Shown piece after piece: positions 23,931 to 34,604 of a stretch of DNA of 64,000 bases (its first letter is position 1; each line of letters opens with the position of its first letter). The stretch is from Emydura subglobosa (Eukaryota; Chordata; Testudines; Chelidae): assembly GCA_007922225.1 (NCBI GenBank), contig ML680053.1, forward strand, positions 19,020,694 to 19,084,693, given 5' to 3'. The position numbers and the translations under genes are program-made. The notes beneath the pieces are model-generated. The model saw nothing but the letters and a program-made list of their open reading frames with translations. It searched no databases and was not told the DNA's origin.

Positions 23931-26380
23931 AGTTAATTCCCATTGTTCCTTTTCCCACAAATCCAGCTCTTGTGCCCTCTGCATTTGAATCAGGCTGCTT
24001 CCTCCTCAATGGCTCCTGGGCCCATCGGGTTGAGTCATTGAAAGTACAGGGGAGACAGACTTCCTGCTTTCAGTTTCAGTACCTGCAGCAGTCAACAGCT
24101 GCCAATGGGAGTAGCATGAGAGCCTGATACACCTGATCAACATTCTCCAAACCAAATAATCACCCTCCTCCCAAATAAAAAAAAACCACACCCTGCACGA
24201 GTAAAAATAATGCAGGCAGAAGTCCAGCAGCATTCAGCATGTATGATTACCAGCCTTGTGGGCAGGTAACGTGTGCATTAGGTGCAAGCCACTCATGACC
24301 TTCAGGGTATGGGCTGTTGAGACCTGAGTGGCTGAACTGGAGGAGCTAAGAGAGACAGAGTGGTACATAGATGAGACTTTCTGTGACCTAGTAGACTAGT
24401 CCCACCCTCAGTCAAACAGCCCCTGTGCTGTTGAAGAGATTGAAAGTCTTGGGGAAGGAGAGCATCAAGCTGGAGCAGAGGGAAATGATCCCATATTTGG
24501 AACCTTCCTTCAAGATGATGATGTGGTATCCTTTCGAACTGAAGATATCTCTCCAGGGAAGGGAATCCCAGCTATTAGTAAGAGATAGGTAACAGTAATG
24601 AATGTTTTGATTATTAAAATATAGGTAGTTGGATTTGTGATGATGAGGAGAACCATATGGTGAATGGCCTTCTGGGTGCAAAGGTTGTTGGCCTCTTGAG
24701 ACATCTAGGCAGCATTATGTGCAGTGCTGGGAAGAAGCCAGTGGTCATGGTACATCTAGGTACCAGTGAGACAGGGAAAGATAGGAGAGAGGTCCTGGAG
24801 GCCAAATTTAGGCTGTTACTTAAGAGGTAGTATTCTCTGAAATGCTCCTAGTTCCATGTGCAGAACTGCAGGGTTTCAATGTGTGGAAGAGACAATGGTG
24901 TTCAGAGGAGGGATTTAGGTTTATTAGGAACTGGGAAACATTTTAGGGAAGGAGGAATCTATACAGGAAGGATGGGCTCCACCTAAACCAAAACAGAACA
25001 AGATTTCTGGCATATAAACCTAAAAAAAGATCATAGAGGAGTTTTAAAACGAAGGGCTGTGGGAAAGCTGACAGATGTGGAGGAACACACAGTTTTGACA
25101 GGAGACATCCCTTAGGGGAAGATTTATTAAAGGGGATACTCTCTATGTCTTATTAAAGAGGGGAAGATAGAAGTTGATAAAGCACAGTTAGGAACTAAAG
25201 AGAAACAGTCAAACGGAAAAATGAACCCCTTAAGTTACATCACATGAAGACAGACAATTAAATATTGACACATTTTATAAGACCTTGTATAGAAAAGAAG
25301 TTTTAATAGTAAGATGGGTAAACTTGGGTGCCTGCTATTAAATGTGGATATTGATATAATAGATATTACAGAAACTTGGTGGAACGATGATAATCAAAGG
25401 GATATTGTCCATACCAGAGTACAAAATATATCTGAATGATAGAATAGGTTGGGCTGGTGGGTAAATGACATTATATGTGAAAGAAAGCAAAGTCAAATAA
25501 AGAAAAAGTCTTAAATGAATCAAACAGTACCAGAGAATTTCTATGGATAGAAATTCCATGTTTGAACAATAAGAATATAGCAGTAGGAATATACTACTGA
25601 CTGCCTGCCCGAGGTGGTAATGGTGAAATGCTTAGGGAGACTAGAGAGACTGCAATAAGAGAAAACCCAATAATAATGAGGGATTTCAACTATCCCCGTA
25701 TTGACTGGGAACATGACACCTCAGAATGGGATGCAGAGACAAAATTTCTAGACAACATTAATGAATACTTCTTGGAGCAGCTAATTCTGAAACCCAATGA
25801 GGAGAGGCAATTCTTGATTTAGTCCTAAGTGGAGAATAGGATCTGGTCCAAGAAGTGAATATAGCTGAACTGCTTGGTGATAGTGACCATAATGTAATTA
25901 AATTTATCATCCTTGGAGGTGGGAAAATACCAAAGAAACCAACCATAGTAGCATTTAACTTAAAAAAGGGGAACAACATAAAAATGAGGAAATTAAAAAG
26001 AACAATTACATGAGTGAAATGCCTGCAACCTGCATGGACATTTTTAAAGACATCATAATAGAGGATCAAACTATATGTATACCCCAAATAAACAAAACAA
26101 CAAGAGAACCAAAAACGCTACTATTGCTAAACAAGAGAGTAAAAGTGGCTGTTGGAGACAAAAAGACATCTTTTAAAAACTGGACAATTCAGGTGCTAAA
26201 GGAACATTCAAGAAAAACAATGTAATTGCAGAGAAATTAAATGACTTCTCTGCATTGATCTTCACTACAGAGGATGTGAGGGAGGTTCCCACACCTTAGC
26301 CATTATTTTTTTGGTGATAAAGTAAAATACTAGAACTGCTCAGCTTATTAAAGAGACGATTAAGGGGGGATAATATAGAG

Positions 26381-26512
26381 CAGTGGTTTTCAACCTGTGG
26401 TCTGTGGACCCCCTAGGGGTCTGTAGACTATGTCTAAGATTTCCAAAGTGGTCCGCATCTCCATTTGAAATTTTTTAAGGGTCTGCAAATGAAAAAAAGT
26501 TAAAAACCACTG
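26381..26512. mobile_element. Non-autonomous hAT MITE nested in the CR1 copy
   Basis: The 132-bp element starts with cagtggttttcaacctgtgg and ends with agttaaaaaccactg, which are inverted copies (CAGTGGTTTT-AAC terminal inverted repeat). The internal word gtctgtggaccccctagggg is typical of this abundant Charlie-like group. Flanking octamers atatagag and agagagag match at six of eight positions, consistent with a decayed 8-bp target duplication. An (AG)n run follows at once. Confidence 0.85.
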
Positions 26513-26533
26513 AGAGAGAGAGAGAGAGAGAGA
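26513..26533. repeat. (AG)n microsatellite at the MITE right edge
   Basis: About ten AG units begin exactly at the right end of the MITE. They probably grew from the right copy of the AG-containing target duplication. Confidence 0.85.
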
Positions 26534-27584
26534 TAAAATCATGAATTGTTTGGAGAAAGTGAATAAGGAAGTGTTGTTTATCCTTTTACATAACACAAGA
26601 ACCAAATGTCACCCAGTGAAGTTAAAAAGCAGCAGGTTTAAAACAAATATAAGGAATAACTTCTTCACACAATGTACCGTCAGCTGTGGAACTCATTGCC
26701 AGGAGATGTTGTAAAGGCCAAAAGTATAACTGGGTTCAAAAAAGAATTAGAGAAGTTCAAGGAGGATAGGTCCATTAATGTCTATTAGTCAATATGGTCA
26801 GGGACACAACCCAATGCTCCAGGTGTACCTAAACCTCTGAGTGCCAGAAGATGAGATTGGATGACCGGGGATCAATCACTCAATAAATGACCATTTTCTG
26901 TTCATTCCCTCTGAAGCATCTGGCACTGGCCACTGTTGGCAGACAGGATATGGGCTAGATGTACCATTGAGCTGACCTAAAATGGCTATTCTTATTTTCT
27001 TATTTGGAAAGCTGGAGTTTGCCTAGTATGGATAGAATCTTTATGGAATTTAGCTGCTAAAATGAAAGAAGTCTGTACTCACCTTATGTTAACTGTGACA
27101 TTTTTCAAAGGCTTATAACTTGGCCAAATTTTGGCAGATTTTCATGAGGACAGCAGTGGGCAGATCCGTGACATAATGGTCAATTCCCTGTCAAATGTCA
27201 AATGCCTGCTCCAAAGTATTAGGGCACTAGAACTTCTTAAGGAAAAATATAGCTTGTATTTTTTCATGCTGTCAGAATAACGTATTTTTCCCTACCCTGG
27301 TTCTCAGAAATGCCAAAACAGTTTTAGCTGAAAGTTTCCAGAAAAGTGCAACCTGAGGCAGACACCCTCCATGGAAAACTTCAGCTCAAACAGTTAAAGG
27401 TTGGCAAAGTTACAAACAACTGAAAACAGGATCTTATAATGGGAAGTGTCTGGTGACCTTAACAAAGGCATTGCTGTAAGTGCCACCTATAATAATCATC
27501 TTGACTCATTTACATCTTTAACATGGTTTCAGACGTGGCCTTTTCCAGACAATTGCTGAACTAGTTTCTCCCATTTTCTCCAAG

Positions 27585-27760
27585 ATGGCTACGGAATGGA
27601 ACTGAAATTGATGTCAAAAGTGATTACCGTTACAGTTTGATAGAAGGAAGTTTTATCATCAACAATCCCAATGAAGCAAAGGATTCTGGGCAATATCAAT
27701 GTTTAACCACCAACATGTTTGGAAGTATTTTGAGCAGAGAGGCCACCCTTCAGTTTGCAT
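27585..27760 (+). CDS. CNTN5: Contactin-5 coding exon: second half of Ig domain 1 (176 nt)
   Basis: The acceptor is ttctcccattttctccaag and the donor is GTAAGT at 27761. The first base completes Arg, then the frame reads [39 protein letters not shown] and [19 protein letters not shown], ending on one base. The core Ig Trp is the first full codon. The D-G-YQC motif (DSGQYQC) carries the second cysteine, and NGT is a potential N-glycosylation site. REATLQFA is the conserved contactin Ig1-Ig2 boundary. The sequence is close to CNTN5 as I recall it (DYRYSLI-G-FII-NP-EAKDSG). Phases are 2 in and 1 out. The next exon, which should begin by completing a Tyr codon, is not in the window. Confidence 0.93.
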
Positions 27761-28011
27761 GTAAGTAACAATGTTTAAACATAAACAACAATTATTACAC
27801 TGCTTGATAAGGTTCTGTACTGTAATTTGAAAATGCCCTATAAAAATAGTATTGTTATGTACAGATTTTATTATACTAGGGTTAAAAATAAATGACCTTG
27901 TTTCTGAGAGAGTTGTTACCTGTGTAACTTTTAAGAGACTGAGACTAGCCAGAGAAATGTTGTAAGAACCACATAGTTACTGTAAAATTTAATTTTCAAT
28001 TTCTATGTTCT

Positions 28012-28247
28012 CCAGTGATATTTTTCATTTAATGCCAATTTTTGATGGCCACATAATTCATTTGATCATGCATACCTTTATTTGTAAATAACATAAATTC
28101 ATTTTATCTATCTCTATATCTTTGTGTGTACACACACACATACATACACATGCTCAGCTATAAGAGATGGTGATAAAATGAATTATGTTAATGTCAGAAA
28201 ATTGGCATTAAATGAATGGTCATTAAATAAATGAAAAATGTCACTGG
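28012..28247. mobile_element. Inverted-repeat MITE just downstream of the Ig1 exon
   Basis: The left end ccagtgatatttttcattta pairs with the right end aaatgaaaaatgtcactggt. Inner words aatgccaatttt / aaaattggcatt and aaattcattttatc / gataaaatgaatt also pair, giving a long hairpin around a CA-rich centre (gtacacacacacatacatac). A further inverted word pair, atctatctctatatctttgt and acaaagatataaatagat at about 28335-28355, may extend the relation. There is no coding capacity. The superfamily is unclear. Confidence 0.7.
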
Positions 28248-28678
28248 TGAATGTAAAAATAGAAAATTAAATGGTCCATCATCTAAGATAATGTGCTGTC
28301 TGCAATGTGTGTGTGTATATAGAGAGAGAGTGACAAAGATATAAATAGATATAACCATTTCATGATTCAGAGTAAAAGTCTATAGACTGTTAAGAAAATA
28401 CTATTGTTTAAATATTTAAGTTTTCTCATGAGCCACTAGAGTTGCCATTCAGGATCAAGGACATTATTTCATTGATTCATGTGTCCTACCTCCAGCAGTG
28501 GCCTATCCTAGTTGCTTCTCAGGAAGGCAAACATCCATCTTGTGATAATCAAGTCATATTAGACAAGGGTTTATTTCTGAGGTAGGGATGTAGTAAGAGT
28601 TAGAGCTGGACTGTTCTGGGGGAAAAAAAAGATCAGTTCACTCCAAACCAAATCTGAAAATGGTGGAAAATTACAGCC

Positions 28679-28697
28679 AAAAAAAAAAAAAAAAAAA
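28679..28697. repeat. Poly(A) tract
   Basis: An uninterrupted run of A residues, 250 bp upstream of the centre of the foldback element's left arm. No SINE body directly before it is recognised. Confidence 0.85.
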
Positions 28698-28744
28698 GTT
28701 GCAGCCCTTTTTAAAAGGCTAGATTCATGAAATAGGGGAAGACG

Positions 28745-29385
28745 GGGGCAACCAGCAGTAGCTCCCTTACAGTGTCACCTAGGGTATGAGAGACCTGGGT
28801 GCAATTTCCCCCTCTGCCTGATGGAGAGAAGGAATTTAAATTTACATCTTACCACTCAGTTATATGATTTGCTGGTGTCGGGTGTCTCAATCTCTCCTGC
28901 TGCAGCTGTTCCAGTTCATATAAATAATTAAATAAGCATTAGAACAAGACTTGAACTTGGGTTTTCCTCCTCCCAACTGAATACTCTAATCTCCAGTCTA
29001 TAGTCATTCTCACTTTCTTTTCCTGGCCCAATGATGTTTCATTGTCGTTCACAGTCACGGATAATGACAATGGATAGTCGTTGGGCCAGAGAAAGAGTGA
29101 GAATGAACCTATAGTCTGGTGGTTAGGGCATTCACTAGGAGGTGGAAGAGCCAATTCAACTCCCTATTCCAATGACTAATTATATAAAGTGATACAGCTT
29201 CAACAGCAGAGACAGAGAGAGCTGTCCCAGAATACGCCATAACCCAGTGGGTTGGGCTATTCTCCTGCAATGTAGAAGCCCCAAATTCAAACCCCTTCTC
29301 CTCAGGCAGAGGGGGGAATTGAGCTTAGGTCTCCACATCCCAGGTTAGTGCCTTGACCACTGAGCTAAAGGATATACAGGAGGCA
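28745..29385. mobile_element. Long imperfect palindrome (foldback element), about 640 bp
   Basis: The innermost arms 28994-29031 and 29081-29118 pair almost base for base (cagtctatagtcattctcac with gtgagaatgaacctatagtctg; cctggcccaa with ttgggccag). The pairing continues outwards with mismatches and indels: cccctctgcctgatggagag near 28810 pairs with ctcctcaggcagagggggga near 29299, and gagacctgggtgcaattt pairs with gaattgagcttaggtctc. The right arm has a tRNA-like look (gtggttagggcattcact), but I find no complete tRNA fold. Best read as a foldback or palindromic MITE; no gene. Confidence 0.75.
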
Positions 29386-30870
29386 GCCATGACATCAGCA
29401 CTTGCACTTTCTCTTTCTCTCCCTTTAGCTGTTCAGTGAATGGCTTATAAATCCCAAAAATATTTTTTAGCCAAAACAATTAAGTGAATTCATGTCAAAT
29501 TTATTAATTATTTCAGTTCCACCAAAACGCCATTATTCAATGAATAAACTATTGGTCTAAACAGTTTTGCCTAGATTCAGTAGAAATTCTTTCCCAAGTT
29601 CCCAGCTCCTGGTTGGCAATTAGATAGTGCTTTAAAACATGAGGCTTTCAATGATTTAAATTGCATGGCTGCAATTATTGTTATTAAATTCATTAAAAAA
29701 GTGGTGGAAATGTGTCTTTGTGTGAGGGCAGGGAAATGTGTAATTTACAGGTGGTTTGCCACCAGTTGTGCTACTGTTTAAATTCTAACTGAAATGTGTA
29801 AGACTACAGTGGTATAAAATATATTCTCCATATCACATAACAATGTATTTAAACTTACTGTTATGATGATCTCATCAGGCATTGCTGGAACTCATTTCTG
29901 AGTTCAGCTCTGAGAAGATACTGTTGGATCTTGCCTTGTAGATAACAAAACTATTGTAAAATGATTTCTTGGCGATAGAACATTACAACTGGTAAATTTG
30001 GGTTGTTTCAGGGCACTGAAACACAGTGTTTTGTGCCTCCTTTACAAGAACGACTAAAATGTAAGTCAACAGACCCTAATTGCAGCAGGACAAGTTACTT
30101 AGGGAATGGGGCCAAAGTTAGAGAAGGCAGTGTGGAATTTAAGTGTCTGGTGGTTGCAATGTACTCAGGACCCAATTCACCTTTGTAAGGCTACAGTAAA
30201 GTAAAATTTGTTCTCTTCTGACTAATTCTGACTGAATTATTCACCATCTCCACTTGGAGCACATGGGGAGGGTTTTGTAATTGGAATTTTTGATCAGCCT
30301 GCACATTTGCACTCGCAGACATTGAAGTTGTTCTAGTCTGGCTACTTGTTGTTTTCTAGTCCTTATTTTTAATTGTTAGCTCTGGAGTGGCAGTAGAGCT
30401 TGCTCAAGCATAGGTTAATGGTAGAATATTAGCTGACAGTGGTCGGAAGTGAAGGTGGGCGAAGCTGCAGATATCATAGGAGGGAAGGAGCAAGCAGAGC
30501 ACCATAAAAGAAGATGCAGAGTGATGAATGATTGAAGGAAACAAAAGGAATGTAAAGTAACCAGACTGAAGTGGGTCAGTGCTGAGGGGGAGCTGCAGGA
30601 GAGAAGAGAACAGAAAGAAACATAGTTTCCAATTGCTTCAGTGTAATGGGTGTAAAATCATCTTTTAATAGTTTGGGGGCAGCTCTGAAGCAAACAGCAA
30701 TTCCATTTATGATGCATATTGCAGAATTTAATTTAAGCCTGTTTCCTACTGTCACAACTTCCTTGCCCAATCTCAACTGACACTCCTTTAAATTCTGATC
30801 CCTGGAGATACTGTTCACTGTTAGGAACAGCTAACTGTCATTCAAATAGCTGAATAAATGAAATACTAAT

Positions 30871-31632
30871 TAGGGCTGTCAATTAATCTCAGTTAATGCA
30901 TGCGATTAACGCAAAACAAATTAACTAGAGTAAAAAAAAGTCATGATTAATCACAGTTTTAATCGCACTTTTAAACAATAATAGAATACCAATTTAAATT
31001 TATTATAAATATTTGGGATGTTTTTCTACATTTTAAAATATATTGATCTCAGTTACAATATGGAATACAAAGTGTACAGTGCTCACTTTATACAAGTCCA
31101 CTCCGTCCTACTTCTTGTTCAGCCAATTGCTAAGACAAACGAGTGTGTTTACATTTACAGGAGATAATGCTGCCTGCTTGTTATTTACAATGTCACCTGA
31201 AAGTGAGAACAGGTGTTCACATGGCACTACTGTAGCCAGTGTTGCAAGGTATTTATGTGCTGGATACACTAAACATTCATATGCTCCTTCATGCTTTGAC
31301 ATGTAGGCTCAAAAATTTTATATTGTTTTGTTTTTGAGTGCAATTATGTTTAAAAAAAAATCCTACATTTATAGTTGCACTTTTGTTTATCTTTTTACAG
31401 TGCAAATATTTGTAATAAAAATAATAGAAAATGAGCACTGTACACTTTGTATTCCCTGTTGTAACTGAAATCAATAGATTTGAAAATCTAGAAAAACATC
31501 CAAAATATTTATAATAAATTTAACTTGGTATTTTATTACTGTTTAACAGTGTGATTAAAACTGTGATTAATCGTGACTAATTTTTTTCTCATAATTAATT
31601 ACAATTATTTTTTAAATTGTTTGACAGCCCTA
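30871..31632 (-). mobile_element. hAT transposon remnant, 762 bp, with perfect 8-bp target duplication
   Basis: The element starts tagggctgtcaa and ends ttgacagcccta, a 12-bp perfect terminal inverted repeat. It is flanked on both sides by the identical octamer atactaat (30863-30870 and 31633-31640), the 8-bp duplication characteristic of hAT elements. The ends continue as longer inverted arms: MISVT-NTKCTVL is encoded on + from 31043 and again on - from 31474. The centre retains a transposase remnant on the minus strand. Most of the transposase is missing, so it cannot be autonomous. Confidence 0.92.
31108..31302 (-). pseudogene. hAT transposase C-terminal dimerisation domain fragment
   Basis: The minus-strand frame reads YPAHKYLATLATVVPCEHLF, SLSGDIVNNKQAALSPVNVN and TLVCLSNWL. 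This matches the order of the hAT C-terminal dimerisation domain: a Tyr-Pro start, an A-x-YL helix, a PCE(R)LFS core, G-IV--KR--LSP, and a terminal L-CL--W helix. It is internal to the 762-bp hAT element. The N-terminal BED finger and the DDE catalytic core are absent. Whether the fragment is translated is doubtful. Confidence 0.85.
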
Positions 31633-31959
31633 ATACTAATGAATAACACTACTTCAATACACATCTCTATTCCAATCTCTTATCCTCCCTCCTGCTTTAT
31701 GCTTCTTCACACTGCCACTGCCCCATATCAGTTGCCCACTCTTGCTTTGTATTTCCTTCCAGGCCATCTCCTGCAACTAGAATTTGTTTCCTGTCCACGT
31801 GACCATACTTCTGTCTTCTCTTTACTTAGGCAGATACTTCCATGAGGCTTATCAACCCTAGTCACCAACAAACTCCTTGGTTCTGTTTATAAGAAACAAA
31901 GTAAACTATCCTCACTCCCACCCAAAACAAAAATAATAATCTTTCTCATTTTATATTTG

Positions 31960-32065
31960 TGTGTGTGTCTACTTGGACTGTAATATCTTTGAAGGCAGGG
32001 CCTGTGTCTTCCCTTTCTCTATACAGTACCAATCACACTGTTGCACTCAATAAATAATAATTAAT
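31960..32065 (+). repeat. L2-like LINE/SINE 3' tail
   Basis: The order gactgtaatatctttgaagg, cagggcctgtgtcttccctt, cagtaccaatcacactgt and actcaataaataataatta follows the L2 3' end (gactgtaagctcc-tgagggcaggga ... tgctcaataaatattt). It is an ancient, diverged copy. Confidence 0.65.
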
Positions 32066-32135
32066 GGCTATCAGTCTTAAACATCTCTTAATTCACACAC
32101 AGTTCTTCAGTCTTTGCATTGTGTGTCTGGAATAG

Positions 32136-32215
32136 AATCATAGAATGTAAGACTAGAAGGACCTAAGTAGATCATCTAGTCCAGTCCGCTGAACTCAAGA
32201 CAAGACTAAGTAATA
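32136..32215 (-). mobile_element. CR1 3'-end fragment, antisense
   Basis: Short fragment with the reversed CR1 terminus: aatcatagaatgtaagacta, gaaggacctaagtagatcat and ctagtccagtccgctg. No ORF remains. Confidence 0.7.
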
Positions 32216-34552
32216 CTTTTGTCACATTCCTAATATATAGTCTGGGATGACAAATATTCTCTTTTAATGCAATGATTTTTTACTAATATGTAGAAATTCA
32301 CTATATACAATGGTTTCACTATACTATATTAACTTGTTATCATGCTGATGAGAGCTTTGAATTGATAATGACATCTCCAACTTCTCACACATCCTGCTGA
32401 GTTTAGAATACGAAAGCTCATAGCAATCTATCAAAAGTTTAGATTCTGTGTGTCAGTTAGAAATTTGTGTCAGTAAATCAAACAGAAAATGAATCAAGAA
32501 TAAAGTCTTCCCATGCTGTTTCCAGCATCAAAACATCTTTATATGCCAACCTTGCTAAATTGATAGTTCACATCTAAATCAGAACACACTGCTTTCCTGG
32601 GTATTTGGTTGATTTATATCTGAATATTCAGCTAGTTTTCCTTGCAGTAATAGTTTAAAAGTTAAAATAATTACATCGTGGACTCTTGAAGGAATTACAA
32701 TATATAGTAGTAGTTGTGGTAGTACCCATTAGTTCCACTATAGCTAATGATAATCAGCAGTTTCCGTTACGAAAACTAAGTTCCAGGGGTTACAACTTGA
32801 AATGTGCTTCATACATGCTTTTTTTGTGCCCTACATCTTAAAAAATGTCCTTAGTATTTAAAACAAAATGTTGCAGGTAGTTAATCCCTGACACCGTAAA
32901 AAAAATCCTCTACAGCATAACAGAGCCTTTGTGTAACTATTGTATGAGCTTTACATATAGAGATGTCTTGAGTAACATATCTGTATCTCAGTGCTATATG
33001 TATTGTCTATTTCCCTTGCATATAAATGTATTAATTCACTGATTATATAGTTAGGCTATATAATTTAATATAATATAATGGAATTTAGTTTTATGTACAA
33101 TAGTGTCATTCATTCACAAGGGATTCCAAAGCATTATATTGGTACTGATGGGTCAACATTGAAAGATTGGATTGACATAATCTTTGGGAAAGATATGATG
33201 TAATTGGATCTAATTTTGACTCTTGGTATTATAGTCCAGTAAGTACAAAAGATCCCAGTGATTTAAAGACAAATTGATATATAACAGGCTAGCCTTTTCA
33301 GATCAGTTTAATAATACAGAGCCAGGCTATAACTCTTTTTAAAAATCTCTCCCCTATGGCAGTATATAGATCCTAGAGAGCACCAGTGCTGAAACAAAAC
33401 CTTGGAAATACCACATGTGGCCACAGTTCAGAATGATCAACTGGGCCTGCTCTTTAAGGAAGGATGTTGAACAACATCAATATGGTCCTTATCATTCCCA
33501 GCCAGCCTTGGCCCAGTAGGTTGCCCATGTTTGATCATCATGGCTCAAAGATCTTACCACCACCAATAACAAGATGATCTCATCTATTGCTAGAAGTGCA
33601 TTGTTCAAGATTCTAACAAAGACACTCTCAACACTATGGCTGTGCCTCAAACTGGAAACCATGATACAGGCCATTGCTGTGTGTCTGTTCACGCAGCTGA
33701 ACTGAAACTATTGGTTTTCTAAGATCTGGGCTAAACATGCAGTTGTAGCCAAAGATCAGTTTGCAATTTCCAAACTTAGTCTAGCTGAGGTAGGTTTTTA
33801 GGGAAAGAGGATTCACTAGAGACATGGTCACTTCCCATAGTTATGTTTGATAAGACTGGCAGCAAAACATTAAAAAATAATGTTGTCAAGATAAGACCTA
33901 ATCTGTAGGTAATGAGACATAGCCCAGCAATTATATTAGACGCTAATGGTCTGAAAGCTGGTCTGAAACCACCATGACAAACCAAGATATTTGAGGCAAT
34001 GAGATCTGGAGTTTGCATAGTGCCATTCACTTCCTCTTGTTCCCCAAAACCACGTGCTCTAGAAACCTAGAAATTGATTACACCTTAAAGGGAGATTTAC
34101 ACAAATAAGATCACGTAATTGCTTGAGGTGCACAGTCGGCATCATTTTGGCAACTAATTAACTATTTGCAGCTTGTAGCTAACTAGATTTGTTCTTTCAG
34201 GTAAGTAGAGCAATGGTGCACAGCTCCAAAAAAGCAGCATAGACGTATAAAAGAGTCTTTCAAGCAGCAGTGCAGAAAAAAGCACATGCTATAGCATACT
34301 CATGAAAAACATGGGAAAGCAAACAAAAATGAAGGGTTCATATGTGACAATAGCCTCCATAATACCATTATGGACAACCAAATTATGCTTAAAGTTGTCA
34401 TTATTATGCAATTCAGCAACAGTGTGACATTACAAGCACCGTCTTTATATGTGACGTCACCTCCCTGTGTGTGCATAGTTAAACCACAGTCTAAAACCAA
34501 AAATTGGACGTTGAAAAACTTATTTGGTATTTTCAGAGTTGGCGTACTTGAG

Positions 34553-34554
<2 letters not shown>

Positions 34555-34602
<48 letters not shown>
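34555..34602. repeat. (GT)24 microsatellite
   Basis: Pure GT repeat, the longest perfect dinucleotide tract in the window. Likely length-polymorphic. Confidence 0.98.

Positions 34603-34604
<2 letters not shown>

Larger units (their letters stand above)
24300..26996 (+). mobile_element. CR1 LINE, sense, long but lacking most of the RT domain
   Basis: The 5' part shows the CR1 ORF1 region (tacatctaggtaccagtgag, the VHLGTS-like core). ORF2 endonuclease follows: TETWWNDDNQ near 25363, an MRDFN-PRIDWE block at about 25677 (the catalytic GDFN changed to RDFN), and SDHNVIKF near 25883. After a segment near 26230-26290 (typical of the EN-RT linker: DFSALIFTTEDVREVP-like) the sequence jumps to LKRRLRGDN-like at about 26345, just before the ORF2 end, so the RT palm is deleted. 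The 3' UTR is complete to ggctattcttattttctt at about 26996. Many stops make it non-functional. A hAT MITE is inserted at 26381-26512. Confidence 0.85.
20852..27584 (+). other. CNTN5: CNTN5 intron (6.7 kb) splitting Ig domain 1
   Basis: The intron runs from GTGAGT to cattttctccaag, in phase 2, at the usual position inside Ig1 just before the core Trp. It contains an antisense MIR, a CT-rich degenerate minisatellite, and a long CR1 with a nested hAT MITE, all listed separately. 21350-23100 shows no recognised element. 27000-27560 contains ggcttataacttggccaaat, which looks like part of an old interspersed repeat I cannot name. Confidence 0.85.

Noticed and set aside
29120..29375. tRNA gene suggested by gtggttagggcattcact and the facing tgaccactgagc
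   Set aside because: The words belong to the right arm of a long palindrome; no cloverleaf with acceptor and T arms can be formed around either.
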